Shown: in pieces, positions 9,173 to 19,734 of the stretch
Layout of the letters: every line of letters begins with the position of its first letter
Position numbering within the stretch: the first letter of the stretch is position 1
Assembly (NCBI GenBank): GCA_965213885.1
Contig: OZ243919.1
Coordinates: forward strand, 2,294,001-2,358,000
Origin: VYFG01 sp965213885
GTDB taxonomy: Bacteria > Pseudomonadota > Gammaproteobacteria > Arenicellales > Poriferihabitantaceae
Reading direction: 5' to 3'
DNA length: 64,000 bases
Position numbers and translations under genes: made by a program
The notes under the pieces: model-generated
The model's input: only the letters and a program-made list of their open reading frames with translations
Database searches by the model: none
What the model was told of the DNA's origin: nothing

Positions 9173-9478
9173 CTACCAGCTGGACTTGACCACGCCCGGG
9201 GCCTCACCACGCATGATGACCTCCCGTAGCTGGTTCCGGCACAGGCCGAACTTGCGAAAGTATCCGTGGGGCCTGCCGGTCAACTCACACCGGTTGCGCC
9301 TTCTGACCCTGGCGGAATCCCTGGGCAGCTTCTGCATCTGCATCATGGCTTCCCACTGGTCCGCCGCACTGGTCTCGGGGCTCGCGATGGTCTTGCGCAG
9401 CTGTGCACGTCTGGCGGCGTGTTTCTTCACCAGCCGGGCACGCTTGACCTCGCGGGCAATCATGGATTTCTTCGCCAT
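9173..9478 (-). CDS. rpsN: 30S ribosomal protein S14 (zinc-free form)
   Basis: At 101 residues this is the long, zinc-independent S14. It lacks the CxxC zinc ribbon of the short form and contains RNRCELTGRPHGYFRKFGLC. It lies 4 bp after rplE. Confidence 0.97.
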   Translation of the reverse strand: MAKKSMIAREVKRARLVKKHAARRAQLRKTIASPETSAADQWEAMMQMQKLPRDSARVRRRNRCELTGRPHGYFRKFGLCRNQLREVIMRGEAPGVVKSSW

Positions 9479-9482
9479 ATCC

Positions 9483-10022
9483 TCAGTTCCTGATCGGAAA
9501 GTTAAATGCTCTCAACAACGCCATCGCCTCTTCATCCGTCCTTGCCGAGGTGGTAATGCAGATGTCGAGTCCGCGCAGCGCATCGAGATTGTCATAGTCG
9601 ACCTCGGGGAACACGATCTGTTCCCTGAGACCGAAGGAATAGTTCCCCCGCCCGTCGAAGGATTTCGGCGAAAGACCGCGGAAATCCCGAATCCGGGGTA
9701 TGGCCACCGAGATCAGACGCTCGAAGAATTCGTACATGCGCTCCCGCCTGAGGGTTACCTTGGCGCCGACCGGCCAGCCCTCGCGGATCTTGAACGCGGC
9801 CTCGGACTTCTTCGCTTTGGTGATGACGGGCTTCTGGCCCGTGATCTTCTGCAGGTCGTCCGAGGCGGTCTGCAGCACGTTCTTGTTCGCCACCGCCTCG
9901 CCCAGCCCCATGTTCAGGGTGATCTTGATCAGGCGCGGGATCTGCATGCTGCTTGAAAACTCGAACTGCGCATACAGCTTCGGCGCAATCTCTTTGTGAT
10001 AACGATCTTCCAGTCTGCTCAT
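9483..10022 (-). CDS. rplE: 50S ribosomal protein L5
   Basis: From ATG 10022 the product is 179 residues, exactly the E. coli length, and starts MSRLEDRYHKEIAPKLY. An in-frame GTG at 10043 would add seven residues without family support. Conserved parts include IKITLNMGLGEAVANK and RIRDFRGLSPKSFDGRGNYS. L5 binds 5S rRNA and contacts S13. Confidence 0.96.
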   Translation of the reverse strand: MSRLEDRYHKEIAPKLYAQFEFSSSMQIPRLIKITLNMGLGEAVANKNVLQTASDDLQKITGQKPVITKAKKSEAAFKIREGWPVGAKVTLRRERMYEFFERLISVAIPRIRDFRGLSPKSFDGRGNYSFGLREQIVFPEVDYDNLDALRGLDICITTSARTDEEAMALLRAFNFPIRN

Positions 10023-10060
10023 GGTTCTGCTCACAGTCGCCACCAGGTGTCGATACCGGC

Positions 10061-10381
10061 TCAGGCCAGATCGATGACTTCCCCGTTGGATTTGAAGTAC
10101 CGGACCTTGCGGCCGTCCTCCAGCCGCTTGAAACCGATGCGCTCCCCCTTTTTCGTTGCCGGGTTGTACAGCACCAGGTTGGACAGGTGAATCGGGGCCT
10201 CCTGCTCCATGATGCCGCCCGTCTCCCCGGAATTGGGATTGCCGCGCTTGTGTTTCTTGACGAGGTTGACGTTGTCCACCAGCGCCCGCTCGTCGTCAAG
10301 CACCCTGAGCACATTGCCGCGTTTGCCCTTGTCACGGCCCGCGGTCACGATCACGTCGTCGCCTTTCTTGATTCTCTGCAT
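10061..10381 (-). CDS. rplX: 50S ribosomal protein L24
   Basis: The 106-residue protein has the KOW motif near the start (KGDDVIVTAGRDKGKRGNVL). L24 initiates 50S assembly. It follows rplN by 42 bp. Confidence 0.97.
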   Translation of the reverse strand: MQRIKKGDDVIVTAGRDKGKRGNVLRVLDDERALVDNVNLVKKHKRGNPNSGETGGIMEQEAPIHLSNLVLYNPATKKGERIGFKRLEDGRKVRYFKSNGEVIDLA

Positions 10382-10423
10382 GATGAACTCTCTCGATTCT
10401 CCGGGGGTCTCCTGATGCGGCGG

Positions 10424-10792
10424 CTACAGAACCTCGGGCGCCAGGGAGATGATCCGCATGAACTTCTCCGACCGCAGTTCGCGGGTTACCGGGCCGAATA
10501 TCCGGGTGCCGATGGGCTGGTGATTCGCATTCAGCAGCACGGCGGCATTGCGGTCGAAGCGGATCAGGGATCCGTCGGGCCGTCTTACGCCGCTGCGGGT
10601 ACGGACGATGACCGCGTTGTAGACATCGCCCTTTTTCACCCTGCTGTTGGGCAGGGCCTCCTTGATGGAGATCTTGATGATGTCGCCGATACCGGCGTAG
10701 CGCCGCTTGGACCCGCCCAGCACCTTGATGCACTGGACCCGCTTGGCACCGCTGTTGTCCGCCACGGACAGGATGGATTGCATCTGGATCAT
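10424..10792 (-). CDS. rplN: 50S ribosomal protein L14
   Basis: The product has 122 residues, the standard length, starting MIQMQSILSVADNSGAKRVQ. The IGTRIFGPVTRELR segment is diagnostic. It opens the classical spc block, but only 9 bp separate it from rpsQ, so here it is read through from the S10 block. Confidence 0.98.
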   Translation of the reverse strand: MIQMQSILSVADNSGAKRVQCIKVLGGSKRRYAGIGDIIKISIKEALPNSRVKKGDVYNAVIVRTRSGVRRPDGSLIRFDRNAAVLLNANHQPIGTRIFGPVTRELRSEKFMRIISLAPEVL

Positions 10793-10801
10793 GGCTGGCT
10801 C

Positions 10802-11068
10802 CTAGACGGCCTTGCTCATCACTTCCACCAGCCGCCAGCATTTGTGCTTGCTGATGGGCCGACACTCCTCAATCCGCACCACGTCACCCACGCCACACGC
10901 GTTTTGTTCGTCGTGCGCATGGAACTTGGTGGAACGGCGGATGTATTTCTTGTAGAGCGGGTGTTTGACCTGACGCTCCACCAGCACCGTAATGGTCTTG
11001 TCCATCGCGGCGCTGACCACGCTGCCCTGCAGCGATCGTGGGGATTTCTCGGTAATCGTGGCGGTCAT
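10802..11068 (-). CDS. rpsQ: 30S ribosomal protein S17
   Basis: The product has 88 residues. SVVSAAMDKTITVLVERQVK and the conserved VGDVVRIEECRPISKHKCW near the end identify S17, a primary 16S binder. One base separates it from rpmC. Confidence 0.97.
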   Translation of the reverse strand: MTATITEKSPRSLQGSVVSAAMDKTITVLVERQVKHPLYKKYIRRSTKFHAHDEQNACGVGDVVRIEECRPISKHKCWRLVEVMSKAV

Positions 11069-11069
11069 C

Positions 11070-11261
11070 TCAGTTTCCGGCTTTCTCGTTCAACACAGTC
11101 TTGATGCGGGCAATGTCCTTTCGCACAATCCCGAAACGGGCGGGACTGGACAGCTGGCCCGCCCCCCGCTGCATCCTCAGGTTGAATTGCTCCTGGCGCA
11201 ATCCGAGCAGCTCCGTCTTCAATTCCTCCACGCTCTTCGATCTCAGTTCAGACGCTTTCAT
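11070..11261 (-). CDS. rpmC: 50S ribosomal protein L29
   Basis: The product has 63 residues from ATG 11261 (MKASELRSKSVEELKTELLG), a two-helix protein at the tunnel exit. Its ATG shares one base with the rplP stop. A TTG one codon earlier lies inside that overlap and is less likely. Confidence 0.96.
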   Translation of the reverse strand: MKASELRSKSVEELKTELLGLRQEQFNLRMQRGAGQLSSPARFGIVRKDIARIKTVLNEKAGN

Positions 11262-11674
11262 CAACCTACCTGACGCTTGGCAAATGTTGTTTGGACCGGC
11301 AATTTGGCGCTGGCAAGGCGAAATGCCTCCCGGGCCAGGGGCTCCGGCACCCCCTCGATTTCGTACAGCATGGTTCCGGGCTGGACCAGAGCCACCCAGT
11401 ACTCGGGATTGCCCTTGCCCTTGCCCATGCGTACCTCCAGCGGCTTCTTGGACACCGGCTTATCCGGAAACACGCGTATCCAGATCCGGCCGCCACGTTT
11501 CACATGGCGGGTGATTGCGCGCCGCGCCGCCTCGATCTGGCGCGCCGTGAGACGGCCGCGGCCGGAACTCTGCAGGCCGTATTCGCCGAAGCTGACCCGG
11601 TTGCCGCGGGTCGCCAGTCCCCGGTTGCGACCCTTCTGCTGTTTGCGGAATTTCGTTCTTTTCGGTTGAAGCAT
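11261..11674 (-). CDS. rplP: 50S ribosomal protein L16
   Basis: The product has 137 residues starting MLQPKRTKFRKQQKGRNRGL. It contains QIEAARRAITRHVKRGGRIW, the conserved core of L16, which positions A-site tRNA. Its stop overlaps the rpmC start. Confidence 0.98.
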   Translation of the reverse strand: MLQPKRTKFRKQQKGRNRGLATRGNRVSFGEYGLQSSGRGRLTARQIEAARRAITRHVKRGGRIWIRVFPDKPVSKKPLEVRMGKGKGNPEYWVALVQPGTMLYEIEGVPEPLAREAFRLASAKLPVQTTFAKRQVG

Positions 11675-11691
11675 CGTCTACAGACCCTTTC

Positions 11692-12369
11692 TCAGGCCGC
11701 CTCGGTTTTCTGTTCCTGGGTCTCGGCCGGGGCGGCTTCCTCGGTAAACACCTCGCCCTTGAAGATCCAGACCTTGACGCCGATGATCCCGTACGTCGTC
11801 AGCGCCTCATGGACGCCGTAATCAATATCGGCACGCAGGGTATGCAGCGGCACCCGACCCTCGCGGTACCACTCGGTACGGGCGATCTCGGCTCCGTTGA
11901 GGCGGCCGGAAACCATGACCTTGACGCCTTCGGCACCCAGTCGCATGGAGTTCTGCACGGCCCGTTTCATGGCGCGGCGAAACATGATCCGCTTCTCGAG
12001 CTGCTGGCAGATGTTCTCCGCCACCAGCTTGGCATCCAGTTCGGGCTTGCGGATCTCCTCCACGGCCACCTGCACGGGAGAGCCGTTGAGCCGACTGAGA
12101 CCCGCCCTCAGGCGCTCGATGTCCTCGCCCTTCTTCCCGATCACGATGCCCGGACGGGCGGTGTAGATGGTGACGTTCAGATTCTGCGCCGGCCGGTCGA
12201 TGACCACCCTGCTGACCGCCGCGTTGGCGAGCCGCCTCATGATGAACCGGCGCAGCCTCAGATCGCTTGCCAGCGTCGCGGCATAATCCCTGCTGGGGGC
12301 ATACCACTTGGTGTTCCAGTCCCGGGAAATTCCGAGACGCATGCCGTTCGGATTGACTTTCTGTCCCAT
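11692..12369 (-). CDS. rpsC: 30S ribosomal protein S3
   Basis: The product has 225 residues starting MGQKVNPNGMRLGISRDWNT. The KH domain includes RPGIVIGKKGEDIERLRAGL and the C-terminal domain GVKVMVSGRLNGAEIARTEW. S3 lines the mRNA entry channel. Confidence 0.98.
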   Translation of the reverse strand: MGQKVNPNGMRLGISRDWNTKWYAPSRDYAATLASDLRLRRFIMRRLANAAVSRVVIDRPAQNLNVTIYTARPGIVIGKKGEDIERLRAGLSRLNGSPVQVAVEEIRKPELDAKLVAENICQQLEKRIMFRRAMKRAVQNSMRLGAEGVKVMVSGRLNGAEIARTEWYREGRVPLHTLRADIDYGVHEALTTYGIIGVKVWIFKGEVFTEEAAPAETQEQKTEAA

Positions 12370-12371
12370 GA

Positions 12372-12722
12372 TTATCTCCGCCTCGGTTGCGGTTCATCAC
12401 TCACGCTCACGGTGATGTGACAATTGCGCTTGATGATCTTGGCCCCCCGGCCCTTGGCCCGGGCACGGTAGCGTTTCATGACCGGCGCCTCGTCCACCAT
12501 GATCGCGTTGATCCACAGCTCGTCGATATCCGCACCCTCGTTGTGCTCCGCATTGGCAATGGCGGAGTCCAGGGTCTTGCGCACCAGCAGCGCTCCTTTG
12601 CGATTGCTGAACTGGAGCAGATCGAGCGCCCTCTCCACCGACAGACTGCGGACCTGGTCCGCCACCAGCCGGCATTTCTGCGGAGACAGCCTGACGTAAC
12701 GTGATACTGCTTTCGCTTGCAT
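12372..12722 (-). CDS. rplV: 50S ribosomal protein L22
   Basis: The product has 116 residues. The conserved YVRLSPQKCRLVADQVR start and MKRYRARAKGRGAKIIKRNC are typical of L22, whose loop lines the exit tunnel. Two bases separate it from rpsC. Confidence 0.97.
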   Translation of the reverse strand: MQAKAVSRYVRLSPQKCRLVADQVRSLSVERALDLLQFSNRKGALLVRKTLDSAIANAEHNEGADIDELWINAIMVDEAPVMKRYRARAKGRGAKIIKRNCHITVSVSDEPQPRRR

Positions 12723-12725
12723 GGC

Positions 12726-12998
12726 TTACCTGGCCTTCTTCCCGGCTGTGTGTCCGCGGTAGGTGCGGGTGGGGGCAAATTCGCCCAGCTTGTGGCCGAC
12801 CATGTTCTCGTTGATCAGGATCGGCAGATGCTGGCGGCCGTTGTGCACTGCGATGGTCAGCCCGACGAATTCCGGCATGATCATGGAACGTCGCGACCAG
12901 GTCTTGATCGGCTTGCGGGAGTTCTCCTCGCGCGCCTTCTCGATCTTGGCCCAGAGGTGATGATCCACGAACGGACCTTTCTTGATGGAACGTGGCAT
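12726..12998 (-). CDS. rpsS: 30S ribosomal protein S19
   Basis: The product has 90 residues starting MPRSIKKGPFVDHHLWAKIE. The conserved WSRRSMIMPEFVGLTIAVHN and GHKLGEFAPTRTYRGH identify S19, which pairs with S13 in the head. Confidence 0.98.
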   Translation of the reverse strand: MPRSIKKGPFVDHHLWAKIEKAREENSRKPIKTWSRRSMIMPEFVGLTIAVHNGRQHLPILINENMVGHKLGEFAPTRTYRGHTAGKKAR

Positions 12999-13000
12999 GA

Positions 13001-13825
13001 CTATTTCTTCCTTCTGCGGAGGATCATTGAAGAGGTTCGCTTGTTGGTTCGGGTCCGATACCCCTTGGTGGGGACGCCCCAGGGCGTCACCGGGTGACGG
13101 CCGCCGGAGGTCCGGCCCTCGCCGCCGCCGTGGGGATGATCCACCGGGTTCATGGCGACGCCGCGCACCGTGGGACGCACCCCGCGCCAGCGCTTGGCCC
13201 CGGCCTTGCCGAGTTTCTTCAGGCTGTGCTCCGAGTTGCCGACCTGGCCGATGGTCGCGCGGCAGTCAAGATGCACCTTGCGCATCTCGCCGGACCGGAG
13301 CCGGAGCTGGGCATAGGAACCCTCCTTGCCCACGAACTGCACCGAGGATCCGGCCGAACGCGCCAGCTGGGCGCCCTTGCCGGGCTTGAGCTCGACGCAG
13401 TGGACCACCGTGCCCATCGGTATGTTCCTGAGGGGCAGGCAGTTGCCGTTGTTGAACGGCGCCCCGGGGCCGGACATTACCGAGTTCCCGGCCTTGATGC
13501 CGCGGGGAGAAATGATATACCGGTGCTCCCCGTCACGATAGACCAGCAGTGCGATGTGCGCGCTGCGATTGGGATCGTACTCCAGCTGCTTGACCGTCGC
13601 CGGGACACCATCCTTGTCGCGCTTGAAATCCACCACGCGGTATTGCCGCTTGTGGCCACCGCCGCGGTGGCGGACGGTGATACGCCCGGCGTTGTTGCGT
13701 CCGTCAATGGCCTTCTTGGGTTCGAGCAGGGGGCCATAGGGCTTGCCCTTGTGCAGGTCCGGGGTCACCACCCGGACCATGCCGCGCTGGCCCGGAGTGA
13801 CTGGTTTTTGTTTTGCTAATGCCAT
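13001..13825 (-). CDS. rplB: 50S ribosomal protein L2
   Basis: The 274-residue product matches the usual L2 length. It contains GRNNAGRITVRHRGGGHKRQ and the peptidyl-transferase-proximal RGVAMNPVDHPHGGGEGRT with the conserved histidine. Spacing to rpsS is 2 bp. Confidence 0.98.
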   Translation of the reverse strand: MALAKQKPVTPGQRGMVRVVTPDLHKGKPYGPLLEPKKAIDGRNNAGRITVRHRGGGHKRQYRVVDFKRDKDGVPATVKQLEYDPNRSAHIALLVYRDGEHRYIISPRGIKAGNSVMSGPGAPFNNGNCLPLRNIPMGTVVHCVELKPGKGAQLARSAGSSVQFVGKEGSYAQLRLRSGEMRKVHLDCRATIGQVGNSEHSLKKLGKAGAKRWRGVRPTVRGVAMNPVDHPHGGGEGRTSGGRHPVTPWGVPTKGYRTRTNKRTSSMILRRRKK

Positions 13826-13870
13826 GTCTAGTTACTCTGCTGATTCTGTAGCGCCCGGCCGGATCCGGGA

Positions 13871-14191
13871 TCAGGCGCCCGCCAGTCCGAGGAAGTCGAT
13901 GTCGTGGCCTTCCTGCAGCCTGACATAGGCCTTCTTCCAGTTGCTGCGCTTTCCCGGTATGCGGCCAAACCGCTTGACCTTGCCGCGCACGTTGACGACC
14001 TGGACGCGATCCACCTTGACATCAAACAGTTTCTCCACCGCCAGGCGCACCTCCCGCTTGGTGGCATCGGGCAGAACGGCAAAGACGATCTGGCGACGCT
14101 TGTCTGCGGCGATGGTGGATTTCTCGGTAATCACCGGACGCAGGATCACCTGGTACAGGCGCTCGTCCTTCACTGCAGTGGCGGCACTCAT
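13871..14191 (-). CDS. rplW: 50S ribosomal protein L23
   Basis: The product has 106 residues. ILRPVITEKSTIAADKRRQI and VVNVRGKVKRFGRIPGKRSN are standard L23. L23 docks SRP and trigger factor at the tunnel exit. Its ATG overlaps the rplD stop by 4 bp (ATGA), so the two are probably coupled. Confidence 0.97.
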   Translation of the reverse strand: MSAATAVKDERLYQVILRPVITEKSTIAADKRRQIVFAVLPDATKREVRLAVEKLFDVKVDRVQVVNVRGKVKRFGRIPGKRSNWKKAYVRLQEGHDIDFLGLAGA

Positions 14192-14808
14192 CTCAACACC
14201 TCGTCAATTTTCTTCACGGCGCCGACCGTGACGATGACCTTGTCGAAACTGATCAGGCTCACGGGATCGATTTCCCGGCTGTTGACCACGGCCACGCGGG
14301 GCAGGTTGCGTGCGGACAGCCCGATGTTCCGGTCGTCCTCCTCCAGGACCAGCAGCGCCTCGACCACATCCAGTCCTTTCAGGGTGTCGGCCAGATCCCG
14401 GGTCTTCGGCGCATCCATAGAGAAATTGTCCACCACGATCAGCCGCCCCTGACGGTTCAGCTCCGACAGGATGGAGCGCATCGCGGCGCGGTACATCTTG
14501 CGGTTCACCTTCTGGGAATGGTCCCGGTTGGCGACCGCGAAGGTGACGCCGCCGCCGCGGAAGATCGGGCTGCGGATGGTGCCGGCGCGCGAACGGCCGG
14601 TCCCCTTCTGGCGCCAGGGCTTGGCGCCGCCGCCGGCCACCTGGGAGCGGCTCTTCAGGCCCTTGGTGCCGGCCCGGGCACCTGCCTGGTAGGCCACCAC
14701 CACCTGATGGACCAGCGCCTCGTTATAGTCAGCGTCGAAGGCATCGGACAGTTTCACGGTATGGTCTTCGCTGCCGGAAGTGCTGTTGACTGCTAGTTGA
14801 ACGGACAT
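14188..14808 (-). CDS. rplD: 50S ribosomal protein L4
   Basis: The product has 206 residues. The extended loop GLKSRSQVAGGGAKPWRQKG and GTGRSRAGTIRSPIFRGGG reach the exit tunnel in known L4 structures. In E. coli L4 also controls the S10 operon through its leader. Here no long leader precedes rpsJ. Confidence 0.97.
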   Translation of the reverse strand: MSVQLAVNSTSGSEDHTVKLSDAFDADYNEALVHQVVVAYQAGARAGTKGLKSRSQVAGGGAKPWRQKGTGRSRAGTIRSPIFRGGGVTFAVANRDHSQKVNRKMYRAAMRSILSELNRQGRLIVVDNFSMDAPKTRDLADTLKGLDVVEALLVLEEDDRNIGLSARNLPRVAVVNSREIDPVSLISFDKVIVTVGAVKKIDEVLR

Positions 14809-14842
14809 TGTCAGGCTCTCGTTATGCTGTTATTGCGCTGCT

Positions 14843-15496
14843 TCAGGCCTCGGCGCCTTCCGGCCGGGCCTTGACCGCCGGACGGATCACCACGTCGGCA
14901 CCCCGGGCGCCGGGCACGGAGCCGCTGACCAGGAGCAGGTTGCGCTCACTGTCCACGCGAACCACCTCCAGGTTCTGCTGGGTACGGTTCCGGTTGCCCA
15001 TTGCGCCAGCCATCTTCTTGCCCTTGAATACCTTTCCGGGATCCTGGTTCTGGCCGATGGAGCCGGGCAGCCGGTGGGCCTTCGAATTGCCGTGGGTTGC
15101 CCGCCCGCCGCTGAAGTTGTGGCGCTTGATGGTGCCCGAGAACCCCTTGCCGATGCTACGGCCGCTCACGTCCACCTTCTGGCCGACGGCGAATATCTCC
15201 ACGGTGAGATTGCTGCCGACCTCATTTTCGGAGGGTTCGTCCAGACGGAACTCCCAGACCCCGCGGCCGGGCTCCACCCCAGCCTTGCCAAAATGCCCCC
15301 GCATGGGCCTGGACACGCGGCCGGCACGCCGCTCGCCCACGGTCACCTGCAAGCCGTTGTAGCCGTCCGCCACCTCGGTGCGCACCTGGGAAACACGGTT
15401 GGGCGTCACCTCGATCACGGTGACCGGGGTGGACACGCCGTCTTCACTGAAGACCCGTGTCATGCCGATTTTCTTTCCTACCAGTCCGATAGACAT
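14843..15496 (-). CDS. rplC: 50S ribosomal protein L3
   Basis: The product has 217 residues starting MSIGLVGKKIGMTRVFSEDG. The conserved RATHGNSKAHRLPGSIGQNQ contains the Gln that is methylated in E. coli L3. It is in standard order after rpsJ, 20 bp away. Confidence 0.98.
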   Translation of the reverse strand: MSIGLVGKKIGMTRVFSEDGVSTPVTVIEVTPNRVSQVRTEVADGYNGLQVTVGERRAGRVSRPMRGHFGKAGVEPGRGVWEFRLDEPSENEVGSNLTVEIFAVGQKVDVSGRSIGKGFSGTIKRHNFSGGRATHGNSKAHRLPGSIGQNQDPGKVFKGKKMAGAMGNRNRTQQNLEVVRVDSERNLLLVSGSVPGARGADVVIRPAVKARPEGAEA

Positions 15497-15516
15497 TGAA
15501 TCTGTCCTGTCAATCG

Positions 15517-15834
15517 TCAGTTGAGTTTGATTTCAACGTCCACGCCCGCTGCCAGATCCAGCTTCATCAGGGCGTCGACGGTCTTGTCGGTGGGCTCCAC
15601 GATATCGAGGACGCGCTTGTGCGTGCGGATCTCGAACTGGTCGCGGGCCTTCTTGTTGACATGGGGAGACCTGAGCAGCGTGTACTTTTCGATCTTGGTC
15701 GGCAAGGGGATCGGGCCCATCACCAGCGCGCCGGTGCGGCGCGCCGTATCGACTATCTCCAACGCCGAGCGGTCGATCGTCTTGTGATCGAAGGCTTTCA
15801 GGCTGATCCGGATTTTCTGGTTTTCGACCTTCAC
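15517..15834 (-). CDS. rpsJ: 30S ribosomal protein S10
   Basis: From a GTG at 15834 the product has 105 residues, reading KVENQKIRISLKAFDHKTID after the start. No ATG fits. S10 also acts as the NusE antitermination factor. Only 33 bp separate it from the upstream tuf, with no promoter that I can see, so S10 genes are probably read from the str promoter. Confidence 0.96.
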   Translation of the reverse strand: MKVENQKIRISLKAFDHKTIDRSALEIVDTARRTGALVMGPIPLPTKIEKYTLLRSPHVNKKARDQFEIRTHKRVLDIVEPTDKTVDALMKLDLAAGVDVEIKLN

Positions 15835-15867
15835 GGTGCTACTCTTCTCGAAAAATTGATTTGGCGA

Positions 15868-17058
<1,191 letters not shown>

Positions 17059-17111
17059 CTTCGAACTCTCTTTGAAAATACAGTGAAATGTTCTATCTGC
17101 AGATTCCTGCC

Positions 17112-19202
17112 TCAGGCGGCCCGGATGGAATCCGCCACGTTCACCGGCACCGACGCATACTTCTTGAATTCCATGGTATAGCTCGCCCGTCCCTGGGTGG
17201 CGGACCTGAGCGTGGTGGCATAACCGAACATTTCGGACAGGGGAACTTCCGCGCGGACCACCTTGCCGGAAGGAGATTCATCCATTTCGTGGATCATGCC
17301 CCGCCGTGCATTGATGTCCCCGTTGACGTTGCCCATGTACTCTTCCGGCATCACCACTTCCACCGCCATCATCGGCTCCAGCAGCTGCGGCCCCGCCCTG
17401 CGGCAGCCCTCGCGAAAAGCCATGCCGCCTGCCGCCTTGAAGGCATGCTCGGAGGAATCCACTTCGTGGTACGAGCCGTCATACAGGACGACGCGCACAT
17501 CGATCACGGGGTAGCCGGCCAGAACGCCGGTCTGCATGGTTTCCCGGATGCCCTTGTCCACGGAAGGAATGTACTCCCGCGGAACCACACCACCCTTGAT
17601 TTCATCGACGAACTCATACCCGGCGCCGGGCTCCCGGGGGCTGATACGGAGAAACACATGCCCGTACTGGCCGCGACCGCCGGTCTGCTTGACATACCGG
17701 TATTCCTGCTCCACCTGCCGGGTGACGGTTTCACGGTACGCCACCTGGGGCCTGCCCACATTGGCGTCCACGTTGAATTCCCGTTTCAGCCGGTCGATGA
17801 TGATTTCCAGGTGCAGTTCGCCCATGCCGGAGATGATGGTCTGGCCGGACTCCTCGTCGGTGGCCACCCGGAATGACGGGTCCTCCTGCGCCAGCTTGCC
17901 GAGCGCCACTCCCAGTTTCTCCTGGTCCACCTTGGTCTTCGGCTCCACCGCCTGGGAGATGACCGGGTCCGGAAACTCCATCCGCTCCAGGATCACCTCG
18001 TTGGCCGGATCGCACAGTGTATCCCCCGTGCTCACGGTCTTCAGGCCTACCGCCGCAACGATTTCGCCCGCACGGACCTCCTTCAGGTCCTCCCGGTCAT
18101 TGGCCCGCATCAGCAGCACGCGGCCGATCCGCTCCTTTCTCTGTTTCACGGCGTTGTAGACCGTGTCCCCGGCGCTGAGGACACCGGAGTACACTCTCAG
18201 GAACACCAGCTGCCCCAGGTAGGGATCGCTCATGATCTTGAAACCCAGGGCGGAAAACGGCTCGTTGTCGTCTGCGTGGCGTTCGATCAGCATGTCGCCG
18301 TTACGCCCGGTGCCGCGGATCGGGGGCACATCGACCGGGCTCGGCAGGTAGTGAATCACGGCATCCAGCATGGCCTGGACGCCCTTGTTCTTGAAGGCGC
18401 TGCCGCAAAGCACCGGCACCACCTCGTTGCGCAGGGTGCGCTGGCGGATGCCGCTGCGGATGTCGTCGATTTCCAGTTCCCCGGACTCGAAGTACCTTTC
18501 CATCAGGCCCTCATCGGCTTCCGCCGCCGCTTCCACCAGCCGCTCGCGGTATTCCTCGCTAAGGGCGCGCATCGCCTCGGGAATGTCCTGCTGCTGAAAT
18601 CGGACGCCCCGGTTCCCCTCCTCCCAGTAGACCGCCTTCATGGTGACCAGGTCCACGATGCCGCTGAAGGAGTCCTCGGCGCCGATGGGAAGCTGGACCG
18701 CCACCGGATTCGCCCCCAGGCGGTCCCCGATCTGGTGCATGACCCTCGGAAAATCGGCGCCCATCCGGTCCATCTTGTTGACGAACGCCATGCGCGGCAC
18801 GCGGTACTTGTCCGCCTGGCGCCAGACCGTTTCGGATTGCGGCTCCACACCGCCCACGGCGCAGAACACGGCCACGGCGCCGTCAAGCACCCGCAGGGAC
18901 CGCTCCACCTCGATGGTAAAATCCACGTGTCCGGGGGTGTCGATGATATTGATGCGGTATTCCGGCAGATCCCCGGACATGCCCCTCCAGAAACAGGTGG
19001 TGGCCGCGGAGGTGATGGTGATGCCCCGCTCCTGCTCCTGCTCCATCCAGTCCATGACGGCGGTCCCCTCGTGGACCTCTCCGATCTTGTGCGAGATGCC
19101 GGTGTAGAAAAGTATGCGTTCGGTGGTCGTGGTCTTGCCCGCATCGATATGCGCCATGATACCGATGTTCCGGTAACGCTCGATTGATGTCTTGCGGGCC
19201 AC
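17112..19202 (-). CDS. fusA: Elongation factor G
   Basis: The 696-residue GTPase begins at GTG 19202 with ARKTSIERYRNIGIMAHIDA, the family N-terminus. Its motifs are AHIDAGKTTTTERILF, DTPGHVDFTIEVERS and NKMDRMGADF, followed by EF-G domains II-V. It drives translocation and ribosome recycling. The frame is open far upstream through rpsG, but that extension has no EF-G homology. I see no strong ribosome-binding site before the GTG. Confidence 0.97.
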   Translation of the reverse strand: MARKTSIERYRNIGIMAHIDAGKTTTTERILFYTGISHKIGEVHEGTAVMDWMEQEQERGITITSAATTCFWRGMSGDLPEYRINIIDTPGHVDFTIEVERSLRVLDGAVAVFCAVGGVEPQSETVWRQADKYRVPRMAFVNKMDRMGADFPRVMHQIGDRLGANPVAVQLPIGAEDSFSGIVDLVTMKAVYWEEGNRGVRFQQQDIPEAMRALSEEYRERLVEAAAEADEGLMERYFESGELEIDDIRSGIRQRTLRNEVVPVLCGSAFKNKGVQAMLDAVIHYLPSPVDVPPIRGTGRNGDMLIERHADDNEPFSALGFKIMSDPYLGQLVFLRVYSGVLSAGDTVYNAVKQRKERIGRVLLMRANDREDLKEVRAGEIVAAVGLKTVSTGDTLCDPANEVILERMEFPDPVISQAVEPKTKVDQEKLGVALGKLAQEDPSFRVATDEESGQTIISGMGELHLEIIIDRLKREFNVDANVGRPQVAYRETVTRQVEQEYRYVKQTGGRGQYGHVFLRISPREPGAGYEFVDEIKGGVVPREYIPSVDKGIRETMQTGVLAGYPVIDVRVVLYDGSYHEVDSSEHAFKAAGGMAFREGCRRAGPQLLEPMMAVEVVMPEEYMGNVNGDINARRGMIHEMDESPSGKVVRAEVPLSEMFGYATTLRSATQGRASYTMEFKKYASVPVNVADSIRAA

Positions 19203-19234
19203 TGTTCTTGCGCTGGTCGTGCGGTCTGGGTCGT

Positions 19235-19705
19235 CTAGAAACGATAATGCGAGAATGCCTTGTTCGCCTCGGCCATCTTGTGCGTATCCTCGCGCTTTTT
19301 CACCGCCGTTCCCCTCTCCTCGGCGGCATCCATCAGTTCGCCGGCCAGACGGGCGGTCATCGACTTCTCGTTGCGCCTGCGCGCGGCGTCCACCAGCCAC
19401 CGCATCGCCAGGGCGATCTGGCGGCTGGGGCGCACTTCCACGGGCACCTGGTAAGTGGCGCCGCCCACGCGGCGGCTCTTGACCTCGACGCCGGGGCTGA
19501 CATTCTCCAGGGCCGCATTGAACACTTCCACGGGATCGCCCTTGCCCCGCTCCCGGATCGCGTCGAAGGCACCGTACATGATCTTTTCGGCAACGGATTT
19601 CTTGCCGTCCAGCATCATGATGTTGATGAACTTCGCGACCGTCTGATCCTTGTACTTGGGATCCGGCAGAATCTCGCGTTTCGGTACTTCTCTGCGTCTG
19701 GGCAT
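19235..19705 (-). CDS. rpsG: 30S ribosomal protein S7
   Basis: The product has 156 residues starting MPRRREVPKREILPDPKYKD. It contains the conserved RRVGGATYQVPVEVRPSRQI. S7 nucleates assembly of the head and is the str-operon autoregulator in E. coli. It lies after an unusually long 320-bp gap from rpsL that contains a terminator-like hairpin. Confidence 0.98.
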   Translation of the reverse strand: MPRRREVPKREILPDPKYKDQTVAKFINIMMLDGKKSVAEKIMYGAFDAIRERGKGDPVEVFNAALENVSPGVEVKSRRVGGATYQVPVEVRPSRQIALAMRWLVDAARRRNEKSMTARLAGELMDAAEERGTAVKKREDTHKMAEANKAFSHYRF

Positions 19706-19734
19706 TGCGTTTGCTCTTCAGTTGGCCAATGCAT